From: Streptomyces sp. AJS327
Lineage (GTDB): Bacteria; Actinomycetota; Actinomycetes; Streptomycetales; Streptomycetaceae
Length of the DNA stretch: 64,000 nt
Direction: 5' to 3'
Assembly: GCF_013450295.1 (NCBI RefSeq)
Contig: NZ_SKBR01000002.1
Location: 892,501-956,500, forward strand
A program made the translations under genes and the position numbers. This document shows positions 57,857 through 64,000 of this stretch, piece after piece. The notes below the pieces were generated by a model. The model worked only from the letters and a program-made list of their open reading frames with translations. It had not been told where the DNA came from and made no database searches. Positions within the stretch are counted from its first letter, which is position 1; every line of letters begins with the position of its first letter.

Positions 57857-58077
57857 CACGCCCACCCCCCACGCGCAGCCGGAGCCGGACGGACGCCCAG
57901 CAGCGCGTGCAGTCGGGCGCGCGCCCGTAGTTCGTCATCGCCCGGGGCGGCGGTGTGCACCTCGTGCGGCCACCAACCCGGCCCGGGCCCGGGCCCGGGC
58001 CGGGCCCTGTCGTAGCCCGGAGGCAGGGGCAGCACCAGCACCGTCTGTTCATGCGGCTCGTGGGTGATCTCGGTCAC
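57856..58077 (-). CDS. Small element protein with Pro-Gly repeat
   Basis: 73 residues from the GTG at 58077-58075, preceded by a near-perfect ribosome site aggagg. After a polar start (TEITHEPHEQTVLVLPLPPG) a GPGPGPGPG stretch is encoded by a (CCCGGG)n DNA repeat at 57981-58007. The rest reads DDELRARARLHALLGVRPAP. Its stop overlaps the start of the next gene. Function unknown. Confidence 0.6.
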   Translation of the reverse strand: MTEITHEPHEQTVLVLPLPPGYDRARPGPGPGPGWWPHEVHTAAPGDDELRARARLHALLGVRPAPAARGGWA

Positions 58078-58096
58078 GGTTCCTCCTGCTGACACG

Positions 58097-58132
58097 CCGG
58101 AGGGCGGCGACCAACCGGCCGCCGCCCTCCGG
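58097..58132 (-). terminator. 13-bp perfect hairpin between element genes
   Basis: The arms 58097-58109 and 58120-58132 (ccggagggcggcg and its complement) pair perfectly with a 10-nt loop, 21 bases after the DUF2637 gene's stop codon. Confidence 0.7.
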
Positions 58133-58153
58133 GGGCTTGATCGCTTCTGCCCC

Positions 58154-59902
58154 TCAAGCCGCTACTGGCTCGGTCGGGGTGAGGGTGGCCGAGCGCTCGG
58201 CGCTCGGCTGGTGCTCGGTGGGGCGCTCGGCGCGCTCGGCAACCTGCTCGGCGCGCTCGGTGAGTTGTGCGGCACGTGCCGCGCGGAAGTCCCTGATCCA
58301 GTTGCGGGCGTTGCTGGGGGCGACGCCGTAGCGGGCGGCGAGGTCGGCGGAGGTCAGCTCGTCCTGTCCGGCGGAGGTGTCCAGGCGGTGGTAGTAGTCC
58401 TCCCACCCGGCCTGCTTGGCCTCCGACTGGAACAGGGGTCCGGCCCCGGCCAGGGCGGCGGGGTCGTGGTCGCCGGCGTGCTGGGCCAACTCGCCCAGCA
58501 GCCGGTCTCGCACCACCTGAGCCTCAACGGTCTGGCTGGTGACCTGCGCCAACGCGTGCTGCGCGTCTCGGGCCTCGCGCTGTGCCTGGCGGGCGGCGCC
58601 TTCCAGCTCGGTGATCGCCCCGCGCAGCCGCTCGGCCTCCCCCTCCAAGTCCCGCACGGTCTGGCGGGCCTGGCGGGCGGCTGTGCTCTCAGCGGCCTGC
58701 GCATGCTGCTGAGCATCAGCCGAGCGCTGCCGAGCACGCTCGGCTTCCTGCCGAGCGCTTGCCGAGCGCTGCCGAGCGGCCTCGGCTTCCTCCTCCGCGG
58801 CGGCGGCGTCCTGCCGAGCACGCTCCTGCCGCTCCCGGATCTCATCGAGCGCGGCCTGGGCGACCGCCAGCTCGTCAGCCGAGCGCTGCCGAGCGCGTTC
58901 GGCTTCCTGCCGAGCGTCCTCCGAGCGCTGCCGAGCGGCCTCAGCCCGGTCAGCTCGGGAGGCGGCCGCATCAGCGGCGGCCGCGTCGGTGACCGACAAC
59001 TCCTCGACCATCTCCATCACCGCCCGGGTGCTGCGGTAGTCGAGCCGGGCGACCTCATCAGCACGTACCAGCACGGCCAGACGCCGGGCCAGGGCCAGGG
59101 ACTGACCGCGATCAGTCGCGACATCAGCGCGATCCAACGCGGACTGCGCGCGGCGGCGCAGCGCGCGCACCCGCCGTGGGCGGACCCCGGCCGCCAGCGC
59201 CAGCCGCAGCCGGTAGAGCCGCACAGCGGCCCGCTGCACCAACGCCGCCCGCGCCAACCCCGAGGACGAGGCATGCGCGTTCAGGCCGAGGGCGGCGAAG
59301 ATGCCCGACCACGCCCGCTGCCACAACAGCAACACAAGCCGCATCGGCCCCGGCCGCCGCCCCGCCTCGTCCTCCTCCTGGCCGGGCCGGTTGGTGCCGA
59401 GCTTGGAACGCAGCTGAAGCTCGATCAGCCACGTCGCCAACGCCGGAATCGCCGCGAGGACGGGCCTGCTCCACCAGTTCGGGGCGTGGATCGCGTTCAT
59501 CAACATCGAGAAGGCGACCAGCGTCCAGGCGGTGCGGTGCATCAACCGCAGCTCCGCCGTCCACCCGACCTTCGGGTCGGCGGCGCGGTAGAGCATGACC
59601 AGCAGCACCATCTCCGCCGCGTCGAACACCCCAATGAACGCGGTCGCCAACAGCGGGTTCAGTCCGGCGGTGTCGGTGGCGAAGCCCCACAGACCGTGGA
59701 CGGAGACGGCGACGCCACCCAGGGCCACGACGGCCTGGGCGCCGATCCCTCGCGTCCAGCCGCCCACCGCCGCCCGGCACCGCACCACCACCCACGCCAC
59801 GGTGGCCAGCACCACGGCCACCGCCATGGCGCCGAGCACCGTCAGCAGCCACCCCGGCGCCCCCTCCACCACAGCCGACGCCCCGGCAGACAGCCCCGTC
59901 AC
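58154..59902 (-). CDS. DUF2637-type membrane protein with coiled coil and C-terminal HTH
   Basis: 582 residues from the GTG at 59902-59900, which overlaps the upstream stop by four bases. The N-terminus (about 20-165) has four hydrophobic helices (LLTVLGAMAVAVVLATVAWVV, AVVALGGVAVSVHGLWG, LLATAFIGVFDAAEMVLLVM, AWTLVAFSMLMNAI), the DUF2637 pattern of Streptomyces plasmid and AICE proteins. An Arg-rich region leads to a long Ala/Arg/Glu/Gln coiled coil (about 310-480) with repeated RQRSA and RQEAERA. Near the C-terminus LTSADLAARYGVAPSNARNW is a helix-turn-helix-like segment. It may tether DNA to the membrane during replication or transfer; this is inference. Confidence 0.75.
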   Translation of the reverse strand: MTGLSAGASAVVEGAPGWLLTVLGAMAVAVVLATVAWVVVRCRAAVGGWTRGIGAQAVVALGGVAVSVHGLWGFATDTAGLNPLLATAFIGVFDAAEMVLLVMLYRAADPKVGWTAELRLMHRTAWTLVAFSMLMNAIHAPNWWSRPVLAAIPALATWLIELQLRSKLGTNRPGQEEDEAGRRPGPMRLVLLLWQRAWSGIFAALGLNAHASSSGLARAALVQRAAVRLYRLRLALAAGVRPRRVRALRRRAQSALDRADVATDRGQSLALARRLAVLVRADEVARLDYRSTRAVMEMVEELSVTDAAAADAAASRADRAEAARQRSEDARQEAERARQRSADELAVAQAALDEIRERQERARQDAAAAEEEAEAARQRSASARQEAERARQRSADAQQHAQAAESTAARQARQTVRDLEGEAERLRGAITELEGAARQAQREARDAQHALAQVTSQTVEAQVVRDRLLGELAQHAGDHDPAALAGAGPLFQSEAKQAGWEDYYHRLDTSAGQDELTSADLAARYGVAPSNARNWIRDFRAARAAQLTERAEQVAERAERPTEHQPSAERSATLTPTEPVAA

Positions 59903-60384
59903 TGGGCACCGCCCAGCGCCATCGGGCAGATCCGCCAAGCCACCTCGGCCGCCGGTGACAGCGGCTCGCCCGGGGTGTGTGGAGTCCAGCCGCTGTGCGG
60001 GGGCCCCTCGGCCTCGGCCGCCGCCTCCGCCGACTCCACCGTGGCGTGCAGACTGTGCAGGCGACCCCGCTGATACAGAACGAAGACATGCGGCACCTTC
60101 CGTGCCTGGCGGCGGGCCTGCCGCAGCAGAGCCCGCAGCGCAACCTGATCCTCGTGAGTCAACAGTGGCTGGGCCCGCGCCTCATCACGCTCGGCCTCCA
60201 CCACCGCCAGCCGCGCGGCGAGATCCTCCCGATCAGCCTCGGCCTGCCGGATCTCGGCAACCAGCTCCTCGACCTCAGCCTCGCGAAGGGCATGGTGCTC
60301 GCGTACCTCAACCGTTCGCTCCCGCTCCGTGGCGGCAGCGGCCTCGATCGCCCGCAAGCGGCGGGTAGTCACCATCCGGATCAC
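59899..60384 (-). CDS. Coiled-coil element protein
   Basis: 161 residues from the GTG at 60384-60382, with aaaggagg seven bases upstream. Residues 1-75 are a charged coiled coil (REHHALREAEVEELVAEIRQ, ADREDLAARLAVVEAERDEA). The C-terminal part is less regular (VPHVFVLYQRGRLHSLHATV, TPGEPLSPAAEVAW). Overlaps of four bases link it to both neighbours, so it belongs to a tightly coupled string ending in the DUF2637 gene. No family recognised. Confidence 0.65.
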   Translation of the reverse strand: MIRMVTTRRLRAIEAAAATERERTVEVREHHALREAEVEELVAEIRQAEADREDLAARLAVVEAERDEARAQPLLTHEDQVALRALLRQARRQARKVPHVFVLYQRGRLHSLHATVESAEAAAEAEGPPHSGWTPHTPGEPLSPAAEVAWRICPMALGGAQ

Positions 60385-60788
60385 GAGCCATCCTCCTTTG
60401 AGAGCGTGTGACGTGCGATTTCCTGATCCCGGCCAGGGGCGGGCAGGAAGCGGCAGTGGTAGAGGTGGACCCGCACCCCGGACACGGTGGTCTCGGCGGT
60501 GGTGTGTTCGGCCCGCTCGCCCCACGGTTGGGCCACTTCTCTCGTGCGGATGGGCACCCGGCGCAGCAGACCGCCGCGTAGCCGTCCGGCCCAGGCCCGC
60601 ACTGTGGCCGGGTTGGGCAGGTGCAGGTGGACTTCAGCGGCCTCTCCCGGCCGCCGCAGGTGCACCCCAGCCACGGGAAGGTCCTCGTGGTCAGCCAGCA
60701 AGGCCCGGGCCACATCAGCGGCCCAGGCCATGTCCGCCTCGGCGGCGGCGATCTGACCCATGAGGTCACGAGGCAGACACTCGCTCAC
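60381..60788 (-). CDS. Conserved-looking element protein (135 aa)
   Basis: It starts GTG at 60788-60786 (MSECLPRDLMGQIAAAEADM). The middle has beta-rich patterns (GVHLRRPGEAAEVHLHLPNP, VSGVRVHLYHCRFLPAPG). Four-base overlaps on both sides tie it to its neighbours. It looks soluble. No family recognised. Confidence 0.6.
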   Translation of the reverse strand: MSECLPRDLMGQIAAAEADMAWAADVARALLADHEDLPVAGVHLRRPGEAAEVHLHLPNPATVRAWAGRLRGGLLRRVPIRTREVAQPWGERAEHTTAETTVSGVRVHLYHCRFLPAPGRDQEIARHTLSKEDGS

Positions 60789-61057
60789 GCCGCCTCACCC
60801 CCAAGCACCGACTCGGCACTCCGGCGGGTCGCGGCGGTGCGGGCCTCCAGCACGCGGCGGTGCGCGCGCCGCAGACGCCGATCGGCCCACGCCGTGCGCG
60901 GCGTATCGAGCAGGCTGATCTGGGTGTCCAGCAGCTCAACCTCCGCCGCGATCACAGGCATCTCCGCCTCGATCGCGTCCAGGTCGGCTGCGGTGGGCTC
61001 CGGGGCGCTCGCAGCGGCGTCCAGCGCGGCGAGCACATGCAAAGACAAGATCTTCAC
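60785..61057 (-). CDS. Small helical element protein (90 aa)
   Basis: It starts GTG at 61057-61055 (ggag upstream), giving MKILSLHVLAALDAAASAPE. An alpha-helical acidic part (DLDAIEAEMPVIAAEVELLD) is followed by a basic one (RRLRRAHRRVLEARTAATRR). The open frame upstream to 61213 crosses a strong hairpin and lacks a start signal. No family recognised. Confidence 0.6.
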   Translation of the reverse strand: MKILSLHVLAALDAAASAPEPTAADLDAIEAEMPVIAAEVELLDTQISLLDTPRTAWADRRLRRAHRRVLEARTAATRRSAESVLGGEAA

Positions 61058-61080
61058 CAGGTTCTCCAGGTGGGAATGCC

Positions 61081-61112
61081 GGTGGGGCGCGACGAACGAG
61101 TCGCGCCCCACC
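61081..61112 (-). terminator. 13-bp perfect hairpin between small element genes
   Basis: The arms ggtggggcgcgac (61081-61093) and gtcgcgccccacc (61100-61112) are perfectly complementary with a 6-nt loop. It lies between the 123-aa gene and the coupled string to its left. Confidence 0.7.
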
Positions 61113-61178
61113 GGCGGATGAGTTGGGCCAGGCCCCGGCGCGGTGGTCGCGCCGGGCCCTCGGGTAGGCGGGGAAGGG

Positions 61179-61550
61179 TCAGCCCCGGTAGGCCAGGTGG
61201 GAGAGCGCGGCATGTGCCGGTCGCACCGCGCGGTCCAGGCGCTCGGCGGTGTAGGCCGCGTCGATCAGCGCGCTGATGATGGTGGCCATGTCCTCCGGCA
61301 GGGCGTCACGGTCCGACCGCAGACGGCCCGCCTCCTGCTGGCGCTGCAGCACCAGCCCGAGGGCCGAGAGCGCCTGGGGCAGGCGGGAGGCCAGCGTGGC
61401 CAGGTCCCCGACCACGGCATACGCCTCATCAGGACGCACAACCGACGGGGATACAGCCAAAGCGTGGTTCAGTGCGCGGATGGCCTCCGCCGCCGCAGCC
61501 GCGCACTGCGGCGCCGTCAAGTCCGGGGCCGGGTGTGAAGAGGTAGTCAT
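61179..61550 (-). CDS. Helical element protein (123 aa)
   Basis: It begins MTTSSHPAPDLTAPQCAAAA. The rest is alpha-helical and Ala/Leu-rich (AIRALNHALAVSP, ALPEDMATIISALIDAAYTAE), without membrane segments. It stands between two perfect hairpins, so it is probably its own transcription unit or a punctuated one. No family recognised; resembles small soluble proteins common in Streptomyces mobile elements. Confidence 0.6.
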   Translation of the reverse strand: MTTSSHPAPDLTAPQCAAAAAEAIRALNHALAVSPSVVRPDEAYAVVGDLATLASRLPQALSALGLVLQRQQEAGRLRSDRDALPEDMATIISALIDAAYTAERLDRAVRPAHAALSHLAYRG

Positions 61551-61576
61551 GCGGAACTCCCAGACGGGGGTAGAAC

Positions 61577-61606
61577 GCGGGGGCGGCGCGCTGGCGCCGC
61601 CCCCGC
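61577..61606 (-). terminator. 13-bp perfect hairpin upstream of the 123-aa gene
   Basis: The arms gcgggggcggcgc (61577-61589) and gcgccgcccccgc (61594-61606) pair perfectly around GCTG. It lies 27 bases before the start codon of the 123-aa gene, so it may end the upstream coupled trio. Confidence 0.7.
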
Positions 61607-61671
61607 GAGGGAAAGAGGAAGTGACGGGTCACGTGGTGTGACCAGCCACGTGAGTGCGGCGACCGGCCCCG

Positions 61672-61770
61672 CTACAGCGACCCTCCCGGGGTCCGCTGCG
61701 GCAGCGGCGGCAGCTCCTGCCGGTCCTCCGGCGCCCGCTCGTGCTCCGGCTCCGGCTCGCCAGCGGCCAT
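61672..61770 (-). CDS. Very small element protein (32 aa)
   Basis: The ATG at 61770-61768 shares a base with the stop of the preceding gene (TGATG). It encodes MAAGEPEPEHERAPEDRQEL and ends PGGSL. It is acidic and Pro-rich. The call rests on coupling to the upstream gene; composition alone would not justify it. Confidence 0.4.
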   Translation of the reverse strand: MAAGEPEPEHERAPEDRQELPPLPQRTPGGSL

Positions 61771-61913
61771 CACCGACCACCACCTTGCTGGAGCGCTTCC
61801 GCCAGACGCCGAGCCGACTCCTCGGCCGCGACCCGGTCCGCCTCCGCCCGCTGGCGAGCCGCCTCCATCTCCGCGAGCTGCCGCTGACGGACCGCCTCCA
61901 GATCCTCAGTCAT
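61770..61913 (-). CDS. Small coiled-coil protein (47 aa)
   Basis: The ATG at 61913-61911 overlaps the stop of the 97-aa gene (ATGA). The protein MTEDLEAVRQRQLAEMEAAR continues as one charged helix (EESARRLAEALQQ) and ends in GGGR. A single amphipathic coiled coil suggests an oligomer or a partner for another element protein. Function unknown. Confidence 0.6.
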   Translation of the reverse strand: MTEDLEAVRQRQLAEMEAARQRAEADRVAAEESARRLAEALQQGGGR

Positions 61914-62203
61914 CGGGCCGCCTTCATGCCGCTGATGCGGGTAGCGAGCTGCCGAACGGTGACCGGAACATGAGGACTGCTGACCGGGCCGAGCGCGACC
62001 GCCAGCGCGCGTCGAGCGGGCGGCAGGTCGGTGCCGTGCTGGCGGCGGGCGATCCGGGCGAAGAAGTCGATCGGGCTCAGGACCCGATCACCCTGCCCCG
62101 CCGTGATCGCGGCGGCCAACTGCTGCTGAGCGGTGGCTAACACCTTGCTCGCGGACTGATCCTCCGCGTGGCGTGGGATAGTGACGTGCACAGGAGACTC
62201 CAT
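61910..62203 (-). CDS. Element protein (97 aa)
   Basis: The ATG at 62203-62201 begins MESPVHVTIPRHAEDQSASK; cagga lies directly upstream. A short beta-like N-terminus is followed by helices (VLATAQQQLAAAITAGQGDR, PIDFFARIARRQHGT) and a basic end (VRQLATRISGMKAAR). It is the first leftward gene after the GntR control region and so probably a direct target of that repressor. No family recognised. Confidence 0.6.
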   Translation of the reverse strand: MESPVHVTIPRHAEDQSASKVLATAQQQLAAAITAGQGDRVLSPIDFFARIARRQHGTDLPPARRALAVALGPVSSPHVPVTVRQLATRISGMKAAR

Positions 62204-62212
62204 TCCTGTCCA

Positions 62213-62244
62213 GCGACCCCCAGGGAGGCCCCCCTGGGGGTCGC
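62213..62244 (-). promoter_or_regulatory. 13-bp perfect hairpin in the leader of the leftward operon
   Basis: The arms gcgacccccaggg (62213-62225) and ccctgggggtcgc (62232-62244) pair perfectly with a 6-nt loop. The hairpin ends nine bases before the start codon of the 97-aa gene, close enough to affect its ribosome site if it lies in the transcript. Confidence 0.6.
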
Positions 62245-62610
62245 GCTTGCGTGAAGTCGGTGCCCCGGCTCCCCTCGCCCCGCCCGTACGAGACAGGCGG
62301 AGGAGGCAACCGGCCCGCAGATGACGCGGGTTCTCCGGATGCGGATTGGGCGACCAGTGGTGCTCGGTGACCCGACGCGGCGGGGCGCGGCCCAAAGCGC
62401 TGGTCACACGCTTCAGGCGCCCTCGATATGTCGATTACGCATGAACTCGCCTTCAGGTTCAGACCAGACACATGGGATGCACTGCAAAGGGGGCTCATGT
62501 CCCCCACTCTCCGGCCGTTGCTCGCGGTCACCGGGCCACCTCGCCAGTACGGGTACGAACCCTGTTCTGCCTGGCCTTTAGCGGGATTGCAGCGTCCCCG
62601 CCCTGCGTCA

Positions 62611-62683
62611 CAGTCCTAGGACTGCTTGCGACTGACACGACCATGCACTGCCAGTCCTAGGACTGTCAACAGTCCTGGGACTG
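62611..62683. promoter_or_regulatory. Triple palindromic operator of the GntR regulator
   Basis: CAGTCCTAGGACTG occurs at 62611-62624 and 62652-62665, and CAGTCCTGGGACTG at 62670-62683. Each is a 14-bp palindrome, the third with one central mismatch. They lie 33-105 bases before the GntR start codon. A consensus -35 TTGACA on the minus strand (62669-62664) sits between the second and third copies, with CATGGT as possible -10 at 18 bp. The array thus probably controls both directions. Confidence 0.75.
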
Positions 62684-62715
62684 TGTTTCACTGGACGGGT
62701 CGAGAGGAGTGCTGC

Positions 62716-63495
62716 ATGAAGCCGAAGTGGCGAGAGCTGGCGGAAAAGTTCGAGGAGGAGATCAGGACCGGTGAGCGCGCACCGGGCTCACCGATGCCCG
62801 AGATCAGGGACCTAGTAGAGAAGGGAGAGCGCTCGAAGGAGACCGTCCACAAGGCGTACAAGGCGCTAGAAGCACAGGGCCTCGTGACCTCATCGCGCGG
62901 TCGCGGCACGGTCGTGCGAGAGCACGTGCCCCTCAAGCGGCTCGGTATCGCGCGATACGACAAGGCGAAGTGGCGCGACGGCGACGAAGTCGCGTTCATC
63001 GCGGACCGGGTGGCATCGGGCCGGTCGTACCTCCGTGGCGAGCAGACGCAGACCGTCAGCGAGGTGGAGGCTCCCCCGTTGGTGGCCAGGGCCCACGGGA
63101 TCCCGGAAGGCGCCCGAGTTTACGCTCGGGCCCGCCTCGTGAAGGAGGGCGACCAGCCAACCCACAGCCTGACCAGCTACTACAGGCCGGAGCACGTGGA
63201 GGGCACCCGCCTCGTTGACCCGGGCCCGGGCCCCGCCGGCAAGGGTGGCGGTTTCCGCGTTCTCTACGACGCGGGGTACGAAATCGACCACATGACGGAG
63301 GAGCTGCGCGCCCGGGTGCCCAGCGCGGAAGAGATCCAGCTTTTGCAGCTCCACCCGGGGGAGTGGGTAGTGGAGCTGCACCGGACCACGTGCACTGCGG
63401 ACGGCACAGTGGTGGAGTTCGCGATCGGCGTTCACGCGGCCACACGGTTCTCGTGGTCGTATGACTTCAAGGTTCCCGACTCCGCCCAGGAGTGA
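62716..63495 (+). CDS. GntR-family repressor with UTRA domain (KorSA-like)
   Basis: 259 residues from ATG 62716 with gagagg upstream. The N-terminal winged helix (1-75) has KWRELAEKFEEEIRTGERAP, GSPMPEIRDLVEKGERSKE and TVHKAYKALEAQGLVTSSRGRGTVV, as in GntR proteins. The C-terminal UTRA effector-binding domain (about 100-250) shows ARAHGIPEGARVYARARLVK, SYYRPEHVEGTRL, EELRARVPSAEEIQLLQL and EFAIGVHAATRFSWSYDF. AICE and plasmid Kor proteins of this family repress transfer and replication genes; KorSA of pSAM2 is the known example. Three palindromes lie in front of the gene, so autoregulation is likely. Confidence 0.88.
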   Translation: MKPKWRELAEKFEEEIRTGERAPGSPMPEIRDLVEKGERSKETVHKAYKALEAQGLVTSSRGRGTVVREHVPLKRLGIARYDKAKWRDGDEVAFIADRVASGRSYLRGEQTQTVSEVEAPPLVARAHGIPEGARVYARARLVKEGDQPTHSLTSYYRPEHVEGTRLVDPGPGPAGKGGGFRVLYDAGYEIDHMTEELRARVPSAEEIQLLQLHPGEWVVELHRTTCTADGTVVEFAIGVHAATRFSWSYDFKVPDSAQE

Positions 63496-63505
63496 AGGAG
63501 AAGCA

Positions 63506-64000
63506 GTGATCTCGGCACAGGCGTGGGAAGACGCTCAGATCATCTGGGACTTTCACCAGATGCACCACGAACCGCGGGCGTGCTCGGTCGCGGTCGGCCT
63601 GGGCAGCCACGACCTGGGCGTGGCAGACGCGACGGTCGACCTGTACGAGCGGGGCCTGGTCCCGCTCGTCCTCTTCACGGGCTCGACGAGCCCCACGACA
63701 CGCGAGCGGATGCCACGCGGGGAGGCCGTCCACTACCGCGACCGGGCCCTTGAGCTGGGCGTCCCGGACTCCGCCGTCCTCGTCGAGCCGAACGCGCGCA
63801 ACACGGGCGAGAACATCCGCTTCAGTCGGACCGTACTCGAAGAGCAGGGCGTCGACGTGACGTCGGTGCTGCTGGTCAGCAAGCCCTACGAGGAGCGACG
63901 CGCGTACGCCACGGCCCGCAAGCTGTGGCCCAACGTCGAGATCGTGAGCGCGTCCACACCGATGACGCTCGCGGATTATGTCGACTCGATCGGAGACGCA
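63506..64000 (+). CDS. YdcF/SanA-type DUF218 protein, cut by window end
   Basis: The first 165 residues are visible, from GTG 63506 (aaggag upstream), ten bases after the GntR stop. The protein starts MISAQAWEDAQIIWDFHQMH. The DUF218 pattern is clear: VAVGLGSHDLGVADATVDLY, GLVPLVLFTGSTSPTTRERM, VLVEPNARNTGENIRFS and VLLVSKPYEERRAYATARKL. No signal peptide or membrane helix precedes the domain, unlike envelope SanA/ElyC, so this is a cytosolic YdcF-like form. YdcF binds S-adenosylmethionine in E. coli, but no reaction is established. It is probably co-transcribed with the repressor gene. Confidence 0.8.
   Translation, partial: MISAQAWEDAQIIWDFHQMHHEPRACSVAVGLGSHDLGVADATVDLYERGLVPLVLFTGSTSPTTRERMPRGEAVHYRDRALELGVPDSAVLVEPNARNTGENIRFSRTVLEEQGVDVTSVLLVSKPYEERRAYATARKLWPNVEIVSASTPMTLADYVDSIGDA

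Larger units (their letters stand above)
50376..64000. mobile_element. Integrated AICE-type element with prim-pol replication, right end outside window
   Basis: From behind miaA to the window end the genes are those of actinomycete integrative elements: tyrosine integrase, excisionase, helicase and primase-polymerase, many small membrane proteins, a GntR repressor with operators, and a YdcF-like gene. Chromosomal neighbours expected behind miaA in Streptomyces, such as dapF and hflX, are absent in the window. No conjugation ATPase is present in the captured 13.6 kb. The left boundary is inferred from the end of miaA and is accurate to perhaps 100 bp. No tRNA 3' end is visible at this boundary. 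Confidence 0.85.

Noticed and set aside
58064..60073. Plus-strand open frame of 669 codons in the element
   Set aside because: It runs antisense to the DUF2637 and coiled-coil genes, which have coupled starts and ribosome sites; the plus frame has neither.

Overview
The window is high-GC actinobacterial DNA, almost certainly a Streptomyces chromosome. The signs are strongly GC-biased third codon positions, many GTG starts, Streptomyces-type 23S/5S rRNA, and a gene order (osaC, osaA/osaB, ftsK, rimO-pgsA-cinA-clgR, nei2, lhr, recA-recX, gluABCD/gluRK, miaB, miaA) that matches, from memory, the SCO5747-SCO5791 stretch of S. coelicolor. No database was searched; names rest on motifs, domain order and this synteny.

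Region 1 (1-2.74 kb): the 3' half of a 23S rRNA, a 5S rRNA and the rrn terminator, then a shortened DegT/DnrJ-like protein and a tRNA-Thr(GGT) followed by a strong hairpin. Region 2 (2.78-12.5 kb): an osmotic and sigma-factor signalling module. It has a SpoIIE-type phosphatase with an RsbW-like kinase domain (OsaC-like), a very large hybrid histidine kinase with ten near-identical 92-residue HAMP-type repeats (OsaA-like), and a single-receiver response regulator (OsaB-like). Region 3 (12.7-20 kb): the DNA translocase FtsK, a RodZ-like membrane HTH protein, and the coupled genes rimO, pgsA and cinA, then clgR. Region 4 (20.3-31.1 kb): a Nei2-type glycosylase, the large helicase Lhr, an AraC regulator beside azlC/azlD, small conserved proteins and an AI-2E-type permease. 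Region 5 (31.1-33.5 kb): recA-recX with two DNA-damage promoter signatures. Region 6 (33.8-50.4 kb): an FAD monooxygenase, the glutamate ABC transporter gluABCD divergent from its two-component system gluRK, a GH38 alpha-mannosidase, an orphan TAXI binding protein, and miaB and miaA with small genes between.

Region 7 (about 50.38 kb to the window end) is an integrated mobile element of the actinomycete integrative and conjugative element (AICE) type, inserted directly behind miaA and cut off by the window edge. It carries a tyrosine integrase, an excisionase-type HTH protein, a helicase plus primase-polymerase replication pair, and a long leftward string of small, translationally coupled genes, several of them membrane proteins. 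At the right it has a GntR/UTRA repressor preceded by three copies of a 14-bp palindrome, and a partial YdcF/DUF218-family gene. No TraB/FtsK-type transfer ATPase is visible in the captured part.

The most interesting signals are in this element. They are nine perfect 11-15 bp hairpins, one in most of its intergenic gaps; a TGCGTCA/TGACGCA repeat cluster next to the replication genes; the triple operator in front of the GntR gene; and a membrane protein that ends in an HTH-like domain and whose gene contains nine same-orientation copies of one octamer. On the chromosome, the HAMP array and a 16-bp perfect hairpin inside recX stand out.
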